This document shows positions 34,953-42,769 of a stretch of 64,000 nt of DNA, in pieces. The stretch is from Citrobacter rodentium NBRC 105723 = DSM 16636 (GTDB lineage Bacteria > Pseudomonadota > Gammaproteobacteria > Enterobacterales > Enterobacteriaceae): positions 1,860,001 through 1,924,000 of the forward strand of contig NZ_CP082833.1 in assembly GCF_021278985.1 (NCBI RefSeq). Direction: 5' to 3'. How positions within the stretch are numbered: the first letter of the stretch is position 1; every line of letters starts with the position of its first letter. The notes beneath the pieces were generated by a model. It worked only from the letters and a program-made list of their open reading frames with translations, made no database searches and was not told the origin of the DNA. The position numbers and the translations under genes are program-made.

Positions 34953-37066
34953 ATGTCAGCCTCCAGCGCCTGCAATTGGCCGTCGGCAAGCCGGTAAACG
35001 CGCGAAAAATGCGCCAGCGCCTTGTCGCTGTGGGTGACGACAATCAGCGACTTACCGCTTTGCCGGCACTGGCTGCGAATGGTGTCCATAACGGTGGCCG
35101 CAGTCTCTTCATCGAGATTGGCGGTCGGCTCATCGAGCAGCAGCACCGGACGCGTGCTGTACAGCGCCCGCGCCAGCAGCAGTCGCTGACGTTGCCCCAG
35201 CGAAAGCGCCGCGTGGCTTTCACGGATCAGAGCGTCAATCCCGCCCGGCAGGCCGCGCACCACGTCGCCCAGCGCGAGGGCGTCCAGCAGCGCTTCGATG
35301 CGTCCACGGTCGCTTTCACGGTACTGCGCGTCGAACAGGGTAATGTTGTCCCGCACCGGGGCATTGAACAGAATATCTTCCTGACTTTGCAGGCAGACAA
35401 ACTGGGTGAGCAGCTCCGGCGGCAGACGCGTTTCGCCCGCGTAGCAACCGCCCGACTGCGGCGCGAACAGCCCGGCAATCAGCCGCAGCAGGGTACTTTT
35501 CCCGGCCCCGGATTCGCCGATAATCGCTATTTGCTCACCGGCTTTCAGCGAGAACGACACCCCGTTGAGGATCGGTTTGCCCGGATCGTAGTCGTAGCGC
35601 AGCGCCTCAAAGCGGAGATCGGGCGTCGTGCCGGAAGGCATCCGATCGCTCAACGGCGCGGGCGGTTGCGCGTTCTGCGGAGCGAACAGGCTATGGGCGC
35701 GGGTATCAATCACGTTCAGCTGCGTTTTCTGAATAATGGCGTAGAAGATCCGCGTGACGTAGGAGGTAAAAATCTGCCGCAGAAAGCTGTAGGCAAAAAA
35801 ATCGCCCAGCGAGATGAGTTTGCCGTGCACCATCGGCAGCACCACCAGCATAAATACCACCATCTCCAGGCTGCCGGTCAGCTGATACAGCCCCTCTTTC
35901 ACCTGCTGATAGATTTTCTGGCGCTGCAGGCAGCTAAAGAGATCGCGGCTGAGAGCGGCGAACTGCCCCTGCCGCTGGCCGGTCAAACCGGCGGTCTTGA
36001 CGGTCAGAATGCCCTGCAGGGTTTCCATAAAGAAATCGTTCAGCGTGGCGCTTTTCAGCTGTATCTGCTGAGTGAACCAGCGGTCGCGGATCACCGCCCA
36101 GACGCTGATGATTCCCATCACCGTCACGCCCACCGCTGAAATAGCCGCCAGCACCGGCGCGATCCAGAACATCACCGCCAGCGCGATGGCGCAAATCACC
36201 CAGTCGGAGCGCAGGCCGTTATCCAGTTCAATCTTTTGCAGCAGCCCCACCTGCCAGGCGGTGAAGCGGCTGAAGATCTCCCCCGGCGCGCGTTTTTCGA
36301 AAAAGCGCAGCGGATTACTGAGTAAACGGGCAAAGCCTGTTCCGCTGTGCAGCAGTACAAAGCGTTTGATAAAGCGCTCGCTGATGACCCGCACGCCCAG
36401 CGCCATCAGCGAAGCGGCCACGAACGCTACGATAAACCAGCCGTAGGGAAAGTCGCTGCGCTCCACGCTGGAAAACGCCTGGTTGATGGCGTTGCTGACC
36501 ATCGTCGGCATCAGGAACAGCGACAGCGAGACAAGGAAGGTCAACAGCATCAGGCGATAGATACCCGGCACCGCTGCGGTTTCGCGCATACTCATGGCGC
36601 GCGGCGCGCGCTGTCCGGCGGTCGACAGCGGTAAATCGGGATCGGCCTTCAGCGTCTGCTCCGGCTCGACAACCAGGGCATAGCCGCTGATCTCCTGCTT
36701 GAGCGCGGAAAACGGCAGCCACTGTTCGCCAATCGCCGGGTTCATCACACAGACCTGATTGCCCTTGCGCCAGGCCAGCAGGACATAGTGGCTGGCGCCA
36801 TAGTGCAGGATGGCCGGCAGCGGCAGATCGCGTAATTCATGATGTTCAAACAGGACCGGCGTCGTGGCGATCCCCAGCCGCGCCAGAATCTTCATCAGCG
36901 TATCCAGCGAAGTGCCGTGGTCGGAAGCCGGAAAAATATCGCGCAGCGTCTCCAGCGAAACGGATTGCCCTTGCGTTTGCGCCAGCATCGCCACACACGC
37001 CAGGCCGCATTCGTTAGTCTCTTCCTGAAAAATGAGCGTCGGGATCGTGGTTTTCATTTTTATCAT
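34949..37066 (-). CDS. C39-peptidase-containing ABC exporter (bacteriocin type)
   Basis: The 705-residue protein has three parts. The N-terminal C39 protease (1-140) shows Gln14, Cys20 in TNECGLACVAM and His93 in GASHYVLL, but Asn109 (VMNPAIG) where the catalytic Asp is usual. Six membrane helices follow (about 170-450). The C-terminal ATPase has Walker A GESGAGKST, signature LSLGQRQR and Walker B VLLLDEPTANLD. Such exporters cut a double-glycine leader while secreting the peptide; the obvious substrate is the 65-residue peptide of this operon. The variant signature and the D-to-N change are unusual but not clearly disabling. Confidence 0.92.
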   Translation of the reverse strand: MIKMKTTIPTLIFQEETNECGLACVAMLAQTQGQSVSLETLRDIFPASDHGTSLDTLMKILARLGIATTPVLFEHHELRDLPLPAILHYGASHYVLLAWRKGNQVCVMNPAIGEQWLPFSALKQEISGYALVVEPEQTLKADPDLPLSTAGQRAPRAMSMRETAAVPGIYRLMLLTFLVSLSLFLMPTMVSNAINQAFSSVERSDFPYGWFIVAFVAASLMALGVRVISERFIKRFVLLHSGTGFARLLSNPLRFFEKRAPGEIFSRFTAWQVGLLQKIELDNGLRSDWVICAIALAVMFWIAPVLAAISAVGVTVMGIISVWAVIRDRWFTQQIQLKSATLNDFFMETLQGILTVKTAGLTGQRQGQFAALSRDLFSCLQRQKIYQQVKEGLYQLTGSLEMVVFMLVVLPMVHGKLISLGDFFAYSFLRQIFTSYVTRIFYAIIQKTQLNVIDTRAHSLFAPQNAQPPAPLSDRMPSGTTPDLRFEALRYDYDPGKPILNGVSFSLKAGEQIAIIGESGAGKSTLLRLIAGLFAPQSGGCYAGETRLPPELLTQFVCLQSQEDILFNAPVRDNITLFDAQYRESDRGRIEALLDALALGDVVRGLPGGIDALIRESHAALSLGQRQRLLLARALYSTRPVLLLDEPTANLDEETAATVMDTIRSQCRQSGKSLIVVTHSDKALAHFSRVYRLADGQLQALEADI

Positions 37067-38016
37067 TAGTGGTTAATAAAATAGAGCGAATGGCTGTGCC
37101 AGAGCAGCCACTCCTGCGGGTAGTCCTGTAAGGTCTTTTCAACGATCCGCGGCAGCGCGCGGGCAATCTCCCGATGATCAACGGGCGGATGGATGTGGAT
37201 GCGCAGGCCGTTGCGATAGCTGAGGTGATAGAACACCACCTGCGCCTTAATCACCCCGGAGAGACGCACCACGCCGTTGTGCAGCTTCGCGCTGCGCCCG
37301 AACAAGCGGCACGGCAGCTTCGCCGCCAGCGCGCCTTCGGCCTGGAGGGTGTAATCCGGTGAGATATCAGGAAAAATGATCATATTTTGCCGACCGACCG
37401 CGACGTCGGTAATCAGCGTCATCAGCTCGCCCGCCAGCGCTTTATTTGGCTGGTGAATCGAACAATAGGAGAGCGCAACGCCGCCCAGCGCGCGGATCTG
37501 CGCGTTATACAGCTCCGCGCTTGAAGAGACCACCACGCAGGCGCTGCCCGGCATCACGCTGGCGCCGACCATCGCCGCCAGCACGTCGGAAACCGTATGC
37601 AGCGGCGCCAGAATGTAAGGAATGTTTTGCCGGTGCAGCGGCGCAACCACCGCATCCAGCTCCGTTGCGCAGGCGTGAATCTGCCGCAGCAGTTCGGGAT
37701 TTTGCCCCCAGGTTGCCGCCTCTTCCAGCAGGCGGCGGCGGACGGCGATCCAGACGGCGTCCACCCGCTCCGCCTGCCCGACCAGGCAGCGCGCGTTTTC
37801 CTTTGCCACCGCATTGCGCGGGCGGAAGGCGCTTCCAGCCAGCCGCAGCGCGCACAGCCCTCTCGCCAGCGCCAGCAGCGCAGGCAGGTGTCCGTAGCGC
37901 AGGACTTTACGCAGCAGGAATATTGCCCCCTGCGACATATAACGCCGGGCGGCGTAGATCCGTTGCCACTGCTGTCTGACGCTGAAGACGCTCCAGATAA
38001 TTAAAAATCTGCCCAC
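37066..38016 (-). CDS. LpxL/HtrB-like lysophospholipid-type acyltransferase
   Basis: The 316-residue protein belongs to the LPLAT superfamily related to the lipid A acyltransferases LpxL/LpxM. Visible are the YILAPLHTVSDVLAAMVG block with the His/Asp active-site pair (spaced H-x-x-x-D, one residue tighter than the usual H-x-x-x-x-D), the IIFPDISPDYT region and a C-terminal YPQEWLLWH similar to the family end. An N-terminal hydrophobic segment suggests inner-membrane association. In this operon it most plausibly moves the ACP-bound acyl chain onto the peptide or a lipid carrier; this is inference. It overlaps the exporter gene by 1 base. Confidence 0.75.
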   Translation of the reverse strand: MGRFLIIWSVFSVRQQWQRIYAARRYMSQGAIFLLRKVLRYGHLPALLALARGLCALRLAGSAFRPRNAVAKENARCLVGQAERVDAVWIAVRRRLLEEAATWGQNPELLRQIHACATELDAVVAPLHRQNIPYILAPLHTVSDVLAAMVGASVMPGSACVVVSSSAELYNAQIRALGGVALSYCSIHQPNKALAGELMTLITDVAVGRQNMIIFPDISPDYTLQAEGALAAKLPCRLFGRSAKLHNGVVRLSGVIKAQVVFYHLSYRNGLRIHIHPPVDHREIARALPRIVEKTLQDYPQEWLLWHSHSLYFINH

Positions 38017-38020
38017 GGAA

Positions 38021-38692
38021 TTACCGTTCCTCTTTCAGCAGTTGCAGCATACGCTCGGCAAATTGCGGAAAGTCGCGGTCCTGGGCGACGACATAGCGCT
38101 TATTAATAATAAATATCGGGGTGGCGTTAATATTATAGTGGGTGGTAATGGCCGCCATCTCGCTGAGCCGTTTTTTCACCGCGTCACTCTGGCGAAGCGC
38201 GTTAAATTTCGCCGTGTCGATATTATTTTTCGCCAGCCAGTCGGCCAGCGTTTTTTCATCGGCCAGGTTGACATTACGGGTAATAACCGCGTTATAGGCG
38301 CTGTCGCGTACCGTTTTTTCAATCCCCATCTCTTCCAGAGTGGCGAATATCGGCGCCCAGGCAGCAAGCCCGCTATCGTTTCCGGCAATATGAATGGAGG
38401 TAAATGTACTGCCCGGTGGCAATGAACGGGCAAATTCGGCCAGATTATCCTCATTGGCTGCGCAATAATGGCAACCGTAAGACATCACCTCAACGATACT
38501 GCGTTGTTCTTTGATTGGGCTGTTCGCGACATACTCTGCGCTGACTTCACGGAATGCCTGCGTCTGCCCGTCATCCGCGGCAAAGGTTTTAAACACAAAA
38601 ATATGGTAACAAAGCACCGTCATCAGCGAAGAGATAACGATCAGAAACAGCGAATAGCTAATAATCGTAATGCGTTTAAAGTGAGTCGCCAT
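38021..38692 (-). CDS. DsbA-like membrane-anchored thiol oxidoreductase
   Basis: The 223-residue protein starts at 38692 (MATHFKR) with a GGAGGG-like site overlapping the upstream sequence; a longer frame from 38779 runs over the terminator hairpin and is unlikely. A membrane anchor at about 9-34 leads to a thioredoxin fold with the active site C74-H-Y-C77 and a cis-proline loop NATPIFI. The CHYC motif is that of an oxidising DsbA-type enzyme. It should form the disulfides of the cysteine-rich peptide in the periplasm. It lies directly after the peptide gene. Confidence 0.88.
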   Translation of the reverse strand: MATHFKRITIISYSLFLIVISSLMTVLCYHIFVFKTFAADDGQTQAFREVSAEYVANSPIKEQRSIVEVMSYGCHYCAANEDNLAEFARSLPPGSTFTSIHIAGNDSGLAAWAPIFATLEEMGIEKTVRDSAYNAVITRNVNLADEKTLADWLAKNNIDTAKFNALRQSDAVKKRLSEMAAITTHYNINATPIFIINKRYVVAQDRDFPQFAERMLQLLKEER

Positions 38693-38708
38693 AATATTCC
38701 CGCCACGT

Positions 38709-38743
38709 AAAAGAAAAGCCTGGAGGCACGATCGCCTCCAGGC
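38709..38743 (-). terminator. Hairpin with T tract between peptide and enzyme genes
   Basis: On the minus strand a perfect 10-bp stem (gcctggaggc / gcctccaggc, at 38734-38743 and 38718-38727) is followed at once by TTTTCTTTT. It lies 12 bases past the peptide stop. As a partial terminator it would make the short peptide mRNA abundant and let through less of the enzyme and transporter genes, a common bacteriocin arrangement. Confidence 0.85.
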
Positions 38744-38754
38744 ATGTTGGACTA

Positions 38755-38952
38755 TCAACGGTTCGGAACACCGCCACATTTGCTGGTATCCGCATCTCTC
38801 AGGGACATTGTGGTGCCGTGTTTGTCGGTGCAGGTCGTCACCGCCTTACAGGAGGTCACGCCGCCGATGGTCACGTTCTGATACGTGGTTTCACAGGTCT
38901 TACAGGTTCCGCCGACAACGTTCGCAGCTTCAATAGCAGTCAATTTTTTCAT
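38755..38952 (-). CDS. Double-glycine cysteine-rich precursor peptide
   Basis: The 65-residue peptide begins MKKLTAIEAANVVGG, a double-glycine leader with the hydrophobic spacing that C39 proteases recognise, so cleavage after Gly15 is expected. The mature part is 50 residues with five cysteines (17, 20, 35, 41, 59), rich in Thr and Lys, ending GGVPNR. The odd cysteine count leaves one thiol free after two disulfides, a possible acylation site; C17 at position 2 of the mature peptide stands out. It resembles small DUF4762-type enterobacterial peptides. A good ribosome site (TAAGGAAA) precedes it. Confidence 0.85.
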   Translation of the reverse strand: MKKLTAIEAANVVGGTCKTCETTYQNVTIGGVTSCKAVTTCTDKHGTTMSLRDADTSKCGGVPNR

Positions 38953-39039
38953 CTCTGTTTTCCTTAATTTATGATTAAAAGGTGCTTATCGGCACCGGAT
39001 ATCCGGCGAAAGCCTTCGCCGAAAAGGGTTTTCGCGGGT
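38953..39039 (-). promoter_or_regulatory. Leader of the precursor peptide gene
   Basis: Read leftwards this 87-bp gap holds two hairpins: cggcgaa..ttcgccg, and ggtgc..gcacc followed by TTTT. The second looks like a weak terminator for the regulator gene just before the peptide. A promoter for the peptide must lie here or overlap the end of the regulator gene. Confidence 0.4.
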
Positions 39040-39702
39040 TCAGGGCATAATTCCCTTAAACGCGGCGAATAAAGCGATATTGTTTCTGATATTGAGCCGC
39101 TTCATTAAGTGGCGCTTGATATAGCTGAGACGACGAACGTCCATATTCACTTCACTGGAAATTTGCGACAGCGATTTCCCTTTGAAGATCTCTTCCATCA
39201 GCCACCATTCATTGCCGGAAATAGCATAATGGCCTTCCCGGCTATGCAGTCTTTCCCGGGTATAGTTCACCAGCGAGTCGCTAAAACAGCGCCGTTTATC
39301 GCCACCTTTACTGACGAGGTTTTGAAAAAAAGCGGCGATGCAGTCAATATGCTCATTTTTTAACAGCCAGTGCGCTTCCGGTAATAGCGAATAAAGCGTA
39401 AAAAACAGCGGTAAATTATGTTCGTTCACTAAAACCACCAGATGCTTATTTTGCTGGCGGTAAAAGGATTTCATTAATTGCAGCGCGCTGAAGCGTTCGC
39501 GTGGCAAACTATCGAGATCGCAGAGAATTAACTGGCGGCTTTCTTCACCTCCCGTCATCTGTAATGCCGTGATGAGCCGGGCATAATCATCCGTTAGCGA
39601 AAACAGAAGCTCCGCCTGCCCGGCAAGCACACGGCTAATGACGGTTTTAATTCCCTGGGAATAAAAGAAATTTTTATCGTAAAGGAAACATTGATAATCC
39701 AT
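39040..39702 (-). CDS. LuxR-type transcription regulator
   Basis: The 220-residue protein has a degenerate receiver-like N-terminal domain (no clear phospho-acceptor set; LILCDLDSLP is the nearest acidic site) and a C-terminal LuxR-type helix-turn-helix (GKSLSQISSEVNMDVRRLSYIKRHLMKRL). It resembles BglJ/FimZ/RcsA-like regulators. It starts 22 bases after the last fimbrial gene and ends 87 bases before the peptide gene, so it may be co-transcribed with the fimbriae and control either unit. Confidence 0.75.
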   Translation of the reverse strand: MDYQCFLYDKNFFYSQGIKTVISRVLAGQAELLFSLTDDYARLITALQMTGGEESRQLILCDLDSLPRERFSALQLMKSFYRQQNKHLVVLVNEHNLPLFFTLYSLLPEAHWLLKNEHIDCIAAFFQNLVSKGGDKRRCFSDSLVNYTRERLHSREGHYAISGNEWWLMEEIFKGKSLSQISSEVNMDVRRLSYIKRHLMKRLNIRNNIALFAAFKGIMP

Positions 39703-39724
39703 ACCACAATTCCCTGTCGTTGCC

Positions 39725-40273
39725 TTACTGATAGTTCAGGGTGTAATTCGCCGTTGCGGTGAACGGCCCGGTCGTCAGCGTTCCGTTCGCTAAGGCGTCC
39801 GGCTCCGCTTCAACAAACGCCTGGAAATTCAGCCGCAACACGGTGTCGCTGACGGTCGTGGGGGTAGTCGGCACGTTCAGCCGCACCGGCGTGTCGTCGG
39901 CCTCCAGCAGCCCCACCCCCACGCCGCCCGCATTCCCCGGCGCGGTGGCGCTGATAGCCAGCCGATCCGCCAGATTGGGATTCTCTGTGCCGCTAAAGGT
40001 CACCGTCACGCTATGGAACACGCTCGGATTACAGTCCTGTAATTTGATGGTGAACGGAACGGGGGTGGTTTTCCCGTTAATCGACAACGATTTGGTCGAT
40101 ATTTTGCCAAAGTCGACCGGTATCCGTTCGGAGTCAGGCGCAATGCTGCACGGGTAAGCAACGACCACCCCTTTAAAGCTCAGATCGCCGCCAATCAGCT
40201 GCCCCTGCGCCCACGCAGGCGCGGTACAAAGGGGCGTCAGGAGACTGGCGAGGAAAATCATAATGCGATGCAT
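39725..40273 (-). CDS. Fimbrial subunit (minor)
   Basis: The 182-residue protein has a cleavable signal (IFLASLLTPLCTAPAWA) and a pilin domain of the FimA/PapG-partner type: GVVVAYPCSIAP with the first disulfide cysteine, LQDCN with the second, and the C-terminal donor/acceptor pattern FTATANYTLNYQ with the penultimate aromatic. It is the last structural gene of the fimbrial operon. Confidence 0.85.
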   Translation of the reverse strand: MHRIMIFLASLLTPLCTAPAWAQGQLIGGDLSFKGVVVAYPCSIAPDSERIPVDFGKISTKSLSINGKTTPVPFTIKLQDCNPSVFHSVTVTFSGTENPNLADRLAISATAPGNAGGVGVGLLEADDTPVRLNVPTTPTTVSDTVLRLNFQAFVEAEPDALANGTLTTGPFTATANYTLNYQ

Positions 40274-40282
40274 ATCGCCTCC

Positions 40283-41341
40283 TTACTGGAATTCAGCCAC
40301 AACCGTTGCCGACGCGTGGAACTCACCTTCCGGAATCACTGAGGTGGCGCTTTTTGCCACCGGCGCGGCAATCAGATTCCAGTCGCCTTCGTTATTGGCA
40401 AAGCCCGGTACGTTATAAAAAGTATTCGGTTTAATGAGAGTGCCCTGCTGATCGCGTAGCGCAATGCCCAGCATGGAGCGATCGAGGTCGCCGCTTCCCT
40501 GGGTGCTCAGATACGACCCGTCCGTAAAGGCCGGATTAGGCTGCTGAATTCCCAGTTTGATATTGAGCGCCCCGTTGGAAAAACTGCCGCCTTCGCACTT
40601 CACGTGAATCGGCACGTTGCGGCTGAAATTATTGCCGTCAAGCTGGCTGCCCGTCCCCGGAATGGTGTTGAAATCGACAACGATGGGGGTGCCCTGATTT
40701 ATCACGCACTTATCCGGCACGGTGATCACCCCGGAGGCAATAGTGACGCGCGACAGCGGGGTGCCGCCGATGGGACCCGGCCCCAGACGCCCGTACAGCT
40801 TAGCGATCTCAGAGCCCTGTAAGTTCACGCCGTTGATAATGGGTTTGGTGATCATAAAGGTCACCCTTCCCTTTGCTCCGGAGGTGAACTGGTTAGGCAG
40901 AACCGTACTCGGCACGTTGCAATAGTTCTGGTTGGTATTGTTTGAGACGTTATCAAACGGTACGGTTTTGTAATCTTTCACTTCCCCGCCAATAAAGATC
41001 TCAATTTTGACGTCCATATAGTCATTGAGCTTCAGGTAGCCGGGATTGACGCCGGGCTGAGATAATGTCGCCTGCGCCGTGTAGTACACAGATTCATTTA
41101 CCATTGATGTGGAACAGTAAGCTTGTCCCTGAAACATCCCGGCAAGGTCAAATGTGTCCGTATGGGTTGTTCCTGGCTGGTTGCTGGTAATGTCTGTGTT
41201 CGTGATGTTGACCAGATAGTCATAGGTGCCGCCGACCGGCACGATTTCGCCATCCACGGACCATGCCGATCCCGACGCGCCGAGCGCGCTGCACAGCAGT
41301 AAAACTGACGATTTGCGGCGCAACAGGCCTGTTACGTTCAT
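40283..41341 (-). CDS. Fimbrial tip adhesin
   Basis: At 352 residues with a signal peptide (VLLLCSALGASGSAWS), this is the two-domain tip adhesin. An N-terminal receptor-binding domain (about 28-205, with paired cysteines in GQAYCSTS and NQNYCNVPS) is followed by a pilin domain (ITVPDKCVINQG to the C-terminal ATVVAEFQ). Such adhesins (FimH/MrkD type) set host or surface tropism; the ligand cannot be told from the sequence. It starts 1 base overlapping the preceding subunit stop. Confidence 0.87.
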   Translation of the reverse strand: MNVTGLLRRKSSVLLLCSALGASGSAWSVDGEIVPVGGTYDYLVNITNTDITSNQPGTTHTDTFDLAGMFQGQAYCSTSMVNESVYYTAQATLSQPGVNPGYLKLNDYMDVKIEIFIGGEVKDYKTVPFDNVSNNTNQNYCNVPSTVLPNQFTSGAKGRVTFMITKPIINGVNLQGSEIAKLYGRLGPGPIGGTPLSRVTIASGVITVPDKCVINQGTPIVVDFNTIPGTGSQLDGNNFSRNVPIHVKCEGGSFSNGALNIKLGIQQPNPAFTDGSYLSTQGSGDLDRSMLGIALRDQQGTLIKPNTFYNVPGFANNEGDWNLIAAPVAKSATSVIPEGEFHASATVVAEFQ

Positions 41342-41964
41342 TACAGATACTCCATTTTCAGGCGCACCAGGCTACTGAACTCCCCCGCGCTAACGTGCGG
41401 GCCGGTGGACTCCAGCGCCGCCATCAAATTCAGCTCGCTGTCCCCATTGTTAATCAGCCAGGGGGCGTGGGTCTGCCCAACGTCCAGCGCCTTGCCGTTT
41501 TCATCCAGCAGGCGAATGCCCGCGCCGCGGCTAACGCCGGTGGTGCGCAAAAGCTGCGTATTATTGATATCGGCCTCGCCGACAAACGTCAGTTGCACCG
41601 CCTGTTCGCCGGTGCTGTATGCGCGCCAGCGGCTGCCGGTCGTGGCGGAGGCCAGACTGCCCCGCGACTGCGACGCCCCTTTCAGGCAATCCTTGAGGTG
41701 CAGGGTAAAGCGCACCGGCTGGCTGCGGTCGCCCGCCTGATGAAAGCGCTGCGCGCTGATTTCGCCCAGCTCAACGTCCTGAATACGTCCCTCGGTCATC
41801 AGCACGCAGGGGGAGGCAAACACCGAACCGTGAAACCGGACAATGCCGCTGTCTTCGCCGGCCTGCAGCTGAGCGTTATGCTGCGGCTGCGCCGGTACGT
41901 CCGCCTGACCTGAAAAGGTCACGCCCATCGCCAGAAGGGCAATACATGGAAATCGGTTTTGCAT
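41341..41964 (-). CDS. Fimbrial subunit (adaptor-like)
   Basis: The 207-residue protein has a signal (IALLAMGVTFSGQA) and a pilin domain with the cysteine pair VFASPCVLM and LKDCLKG, ending RLKMEYL. Its place between chaperone and adhesin suggests an adaptor joining the tip adhesin to the shaft. Confidence 0.85.
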   Translation of the reverse strand: MQNRFPCIALLAMGVTFSGQADVPAQPQHNAQLQAGEDSGIVRFHGSVFASPCVLMTEGRIQDVELGEISAQRFHQAGDRSQPVRFTLHLKDCLKGASQSRGSLASATTGSRWRAYSTGEQAVQLTFVGEADINNTQLLRTTGVSRGAGIRLLDENGKALDVGQTHAPWLINNGDSELNLMAALESTGPHVSAGEFSSLVRLKMEYL

Positions 41965-41982
41965 TGTCAGGTTCCCTCTTGA

Positions 41983-42726
41983 TTAGCCCTGCTGAGCGGG
42001 CGGCAACGCTTTACAGGTGTTGCCATCGCAGCGAAATTTCAGCTCCGGATGACCGCCGTAGTCGTTCACATACATCATCGAAAACTGATTCACGCCGGAG
42101 TCCGTCACCGCAAACTGCTTGCTCGATTTTGGCGCGATCATGATCCCCGGAAAGCGGGTGATCTTCTGTCCGGCGCCTTTCGACAGGCCGAGGATAGTGA
42201 TGTAGTAAGGCGTCGGGTTCTCCGCCGTCATCTGGCTGCCGTTCTTGTGAAACACCACCTGGTCCTGCCAGATTTCGCTTTTTGTTTTCGGGATCACCGC
42301 CGCCGGGCGGTAAAACAGCTTGATGCGCGACTGCATCGCCAACTGTAAGGTGTTCGGTTTATCCGGCTTTGGCGGGATCTCCCTGACGTTGAGATAGAAC
42401 AGGCTCTCCCTGTCCTTCGGCAGCTTTTCGATACCGGCCGTTTTGGTGACGCGCGCGATCCCTTTCTGCCCGCCGTTGATCCGCTGGAGCGGCGGCAGCA
42501 CAAGCAGCGGCGAGGTGATCTTGTTGCCGTTCTCGTCTTCCACCCACGACTGGGCGAGGAACGGAATATCCGGGCTGGTATTGGTCAGATTGGCGCTCGA
42601 CGACGCCTCTTTCTCCGTAATAATGACGCGGGTCCGATCCAGGGAAACGCCCGCCTGCGCATAGCCGCCAATCGCACCCAGCGCCAGCGCCGCCAGCAGA
42701 TATCCGTTATGTCTTTTCTTGCTCAT
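41983..42726 (-). CDS. Periplasmic fimbrial chaperone (PapD family)
   Basis: The 247-residue protein (signal through GGYAQA) has the two Ig-like domains of PapD-type chaperones: VSLDRTRVIITEKEASSSANL at the start, the G1-strand region SLFYLNVREIPP that lends its beta strand to pilins, and RIKLFYRPAAV before the second domain. A C-terminal cysteine pair (FRCDGNTCKAL) is a known extra in some members. It delivers subunits to the usher. Confidence 0.93.
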   Translation of the reverse strand: MSKKRHNGYLLAALALGAIGGYAQAGVSLDRTRVIITEKEASSSANLTNTSPDIPFLAQSWVEDENGNKITSPLLVLPPLQRINGGQKGIARVTKTAGIEKLPKDRESLFYLNVREIPPKPDKPNTLQLAMQSRIKLFYRPAAVIPKTKSEIWQDQVVFHKNGSQMTAENPTPYYITILGLSKGAGQKITRFPGIMIAPKSSKQFAVTDSGVNQFSMMYVNDYGGHPELKFRCDGNTCKALPPAQQG

Positions 42727-42769
42727 GTTTGGCCTTTTATTACAGTGAGATAACTCGTTTCGTCGCGGC

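Noticed and set aside
34874..36139. Long plus-strand open frame opposite the C39 exporter
   Set aside because: GC-rich antisense shadow of an intact transporter gene; low-complexity translation.
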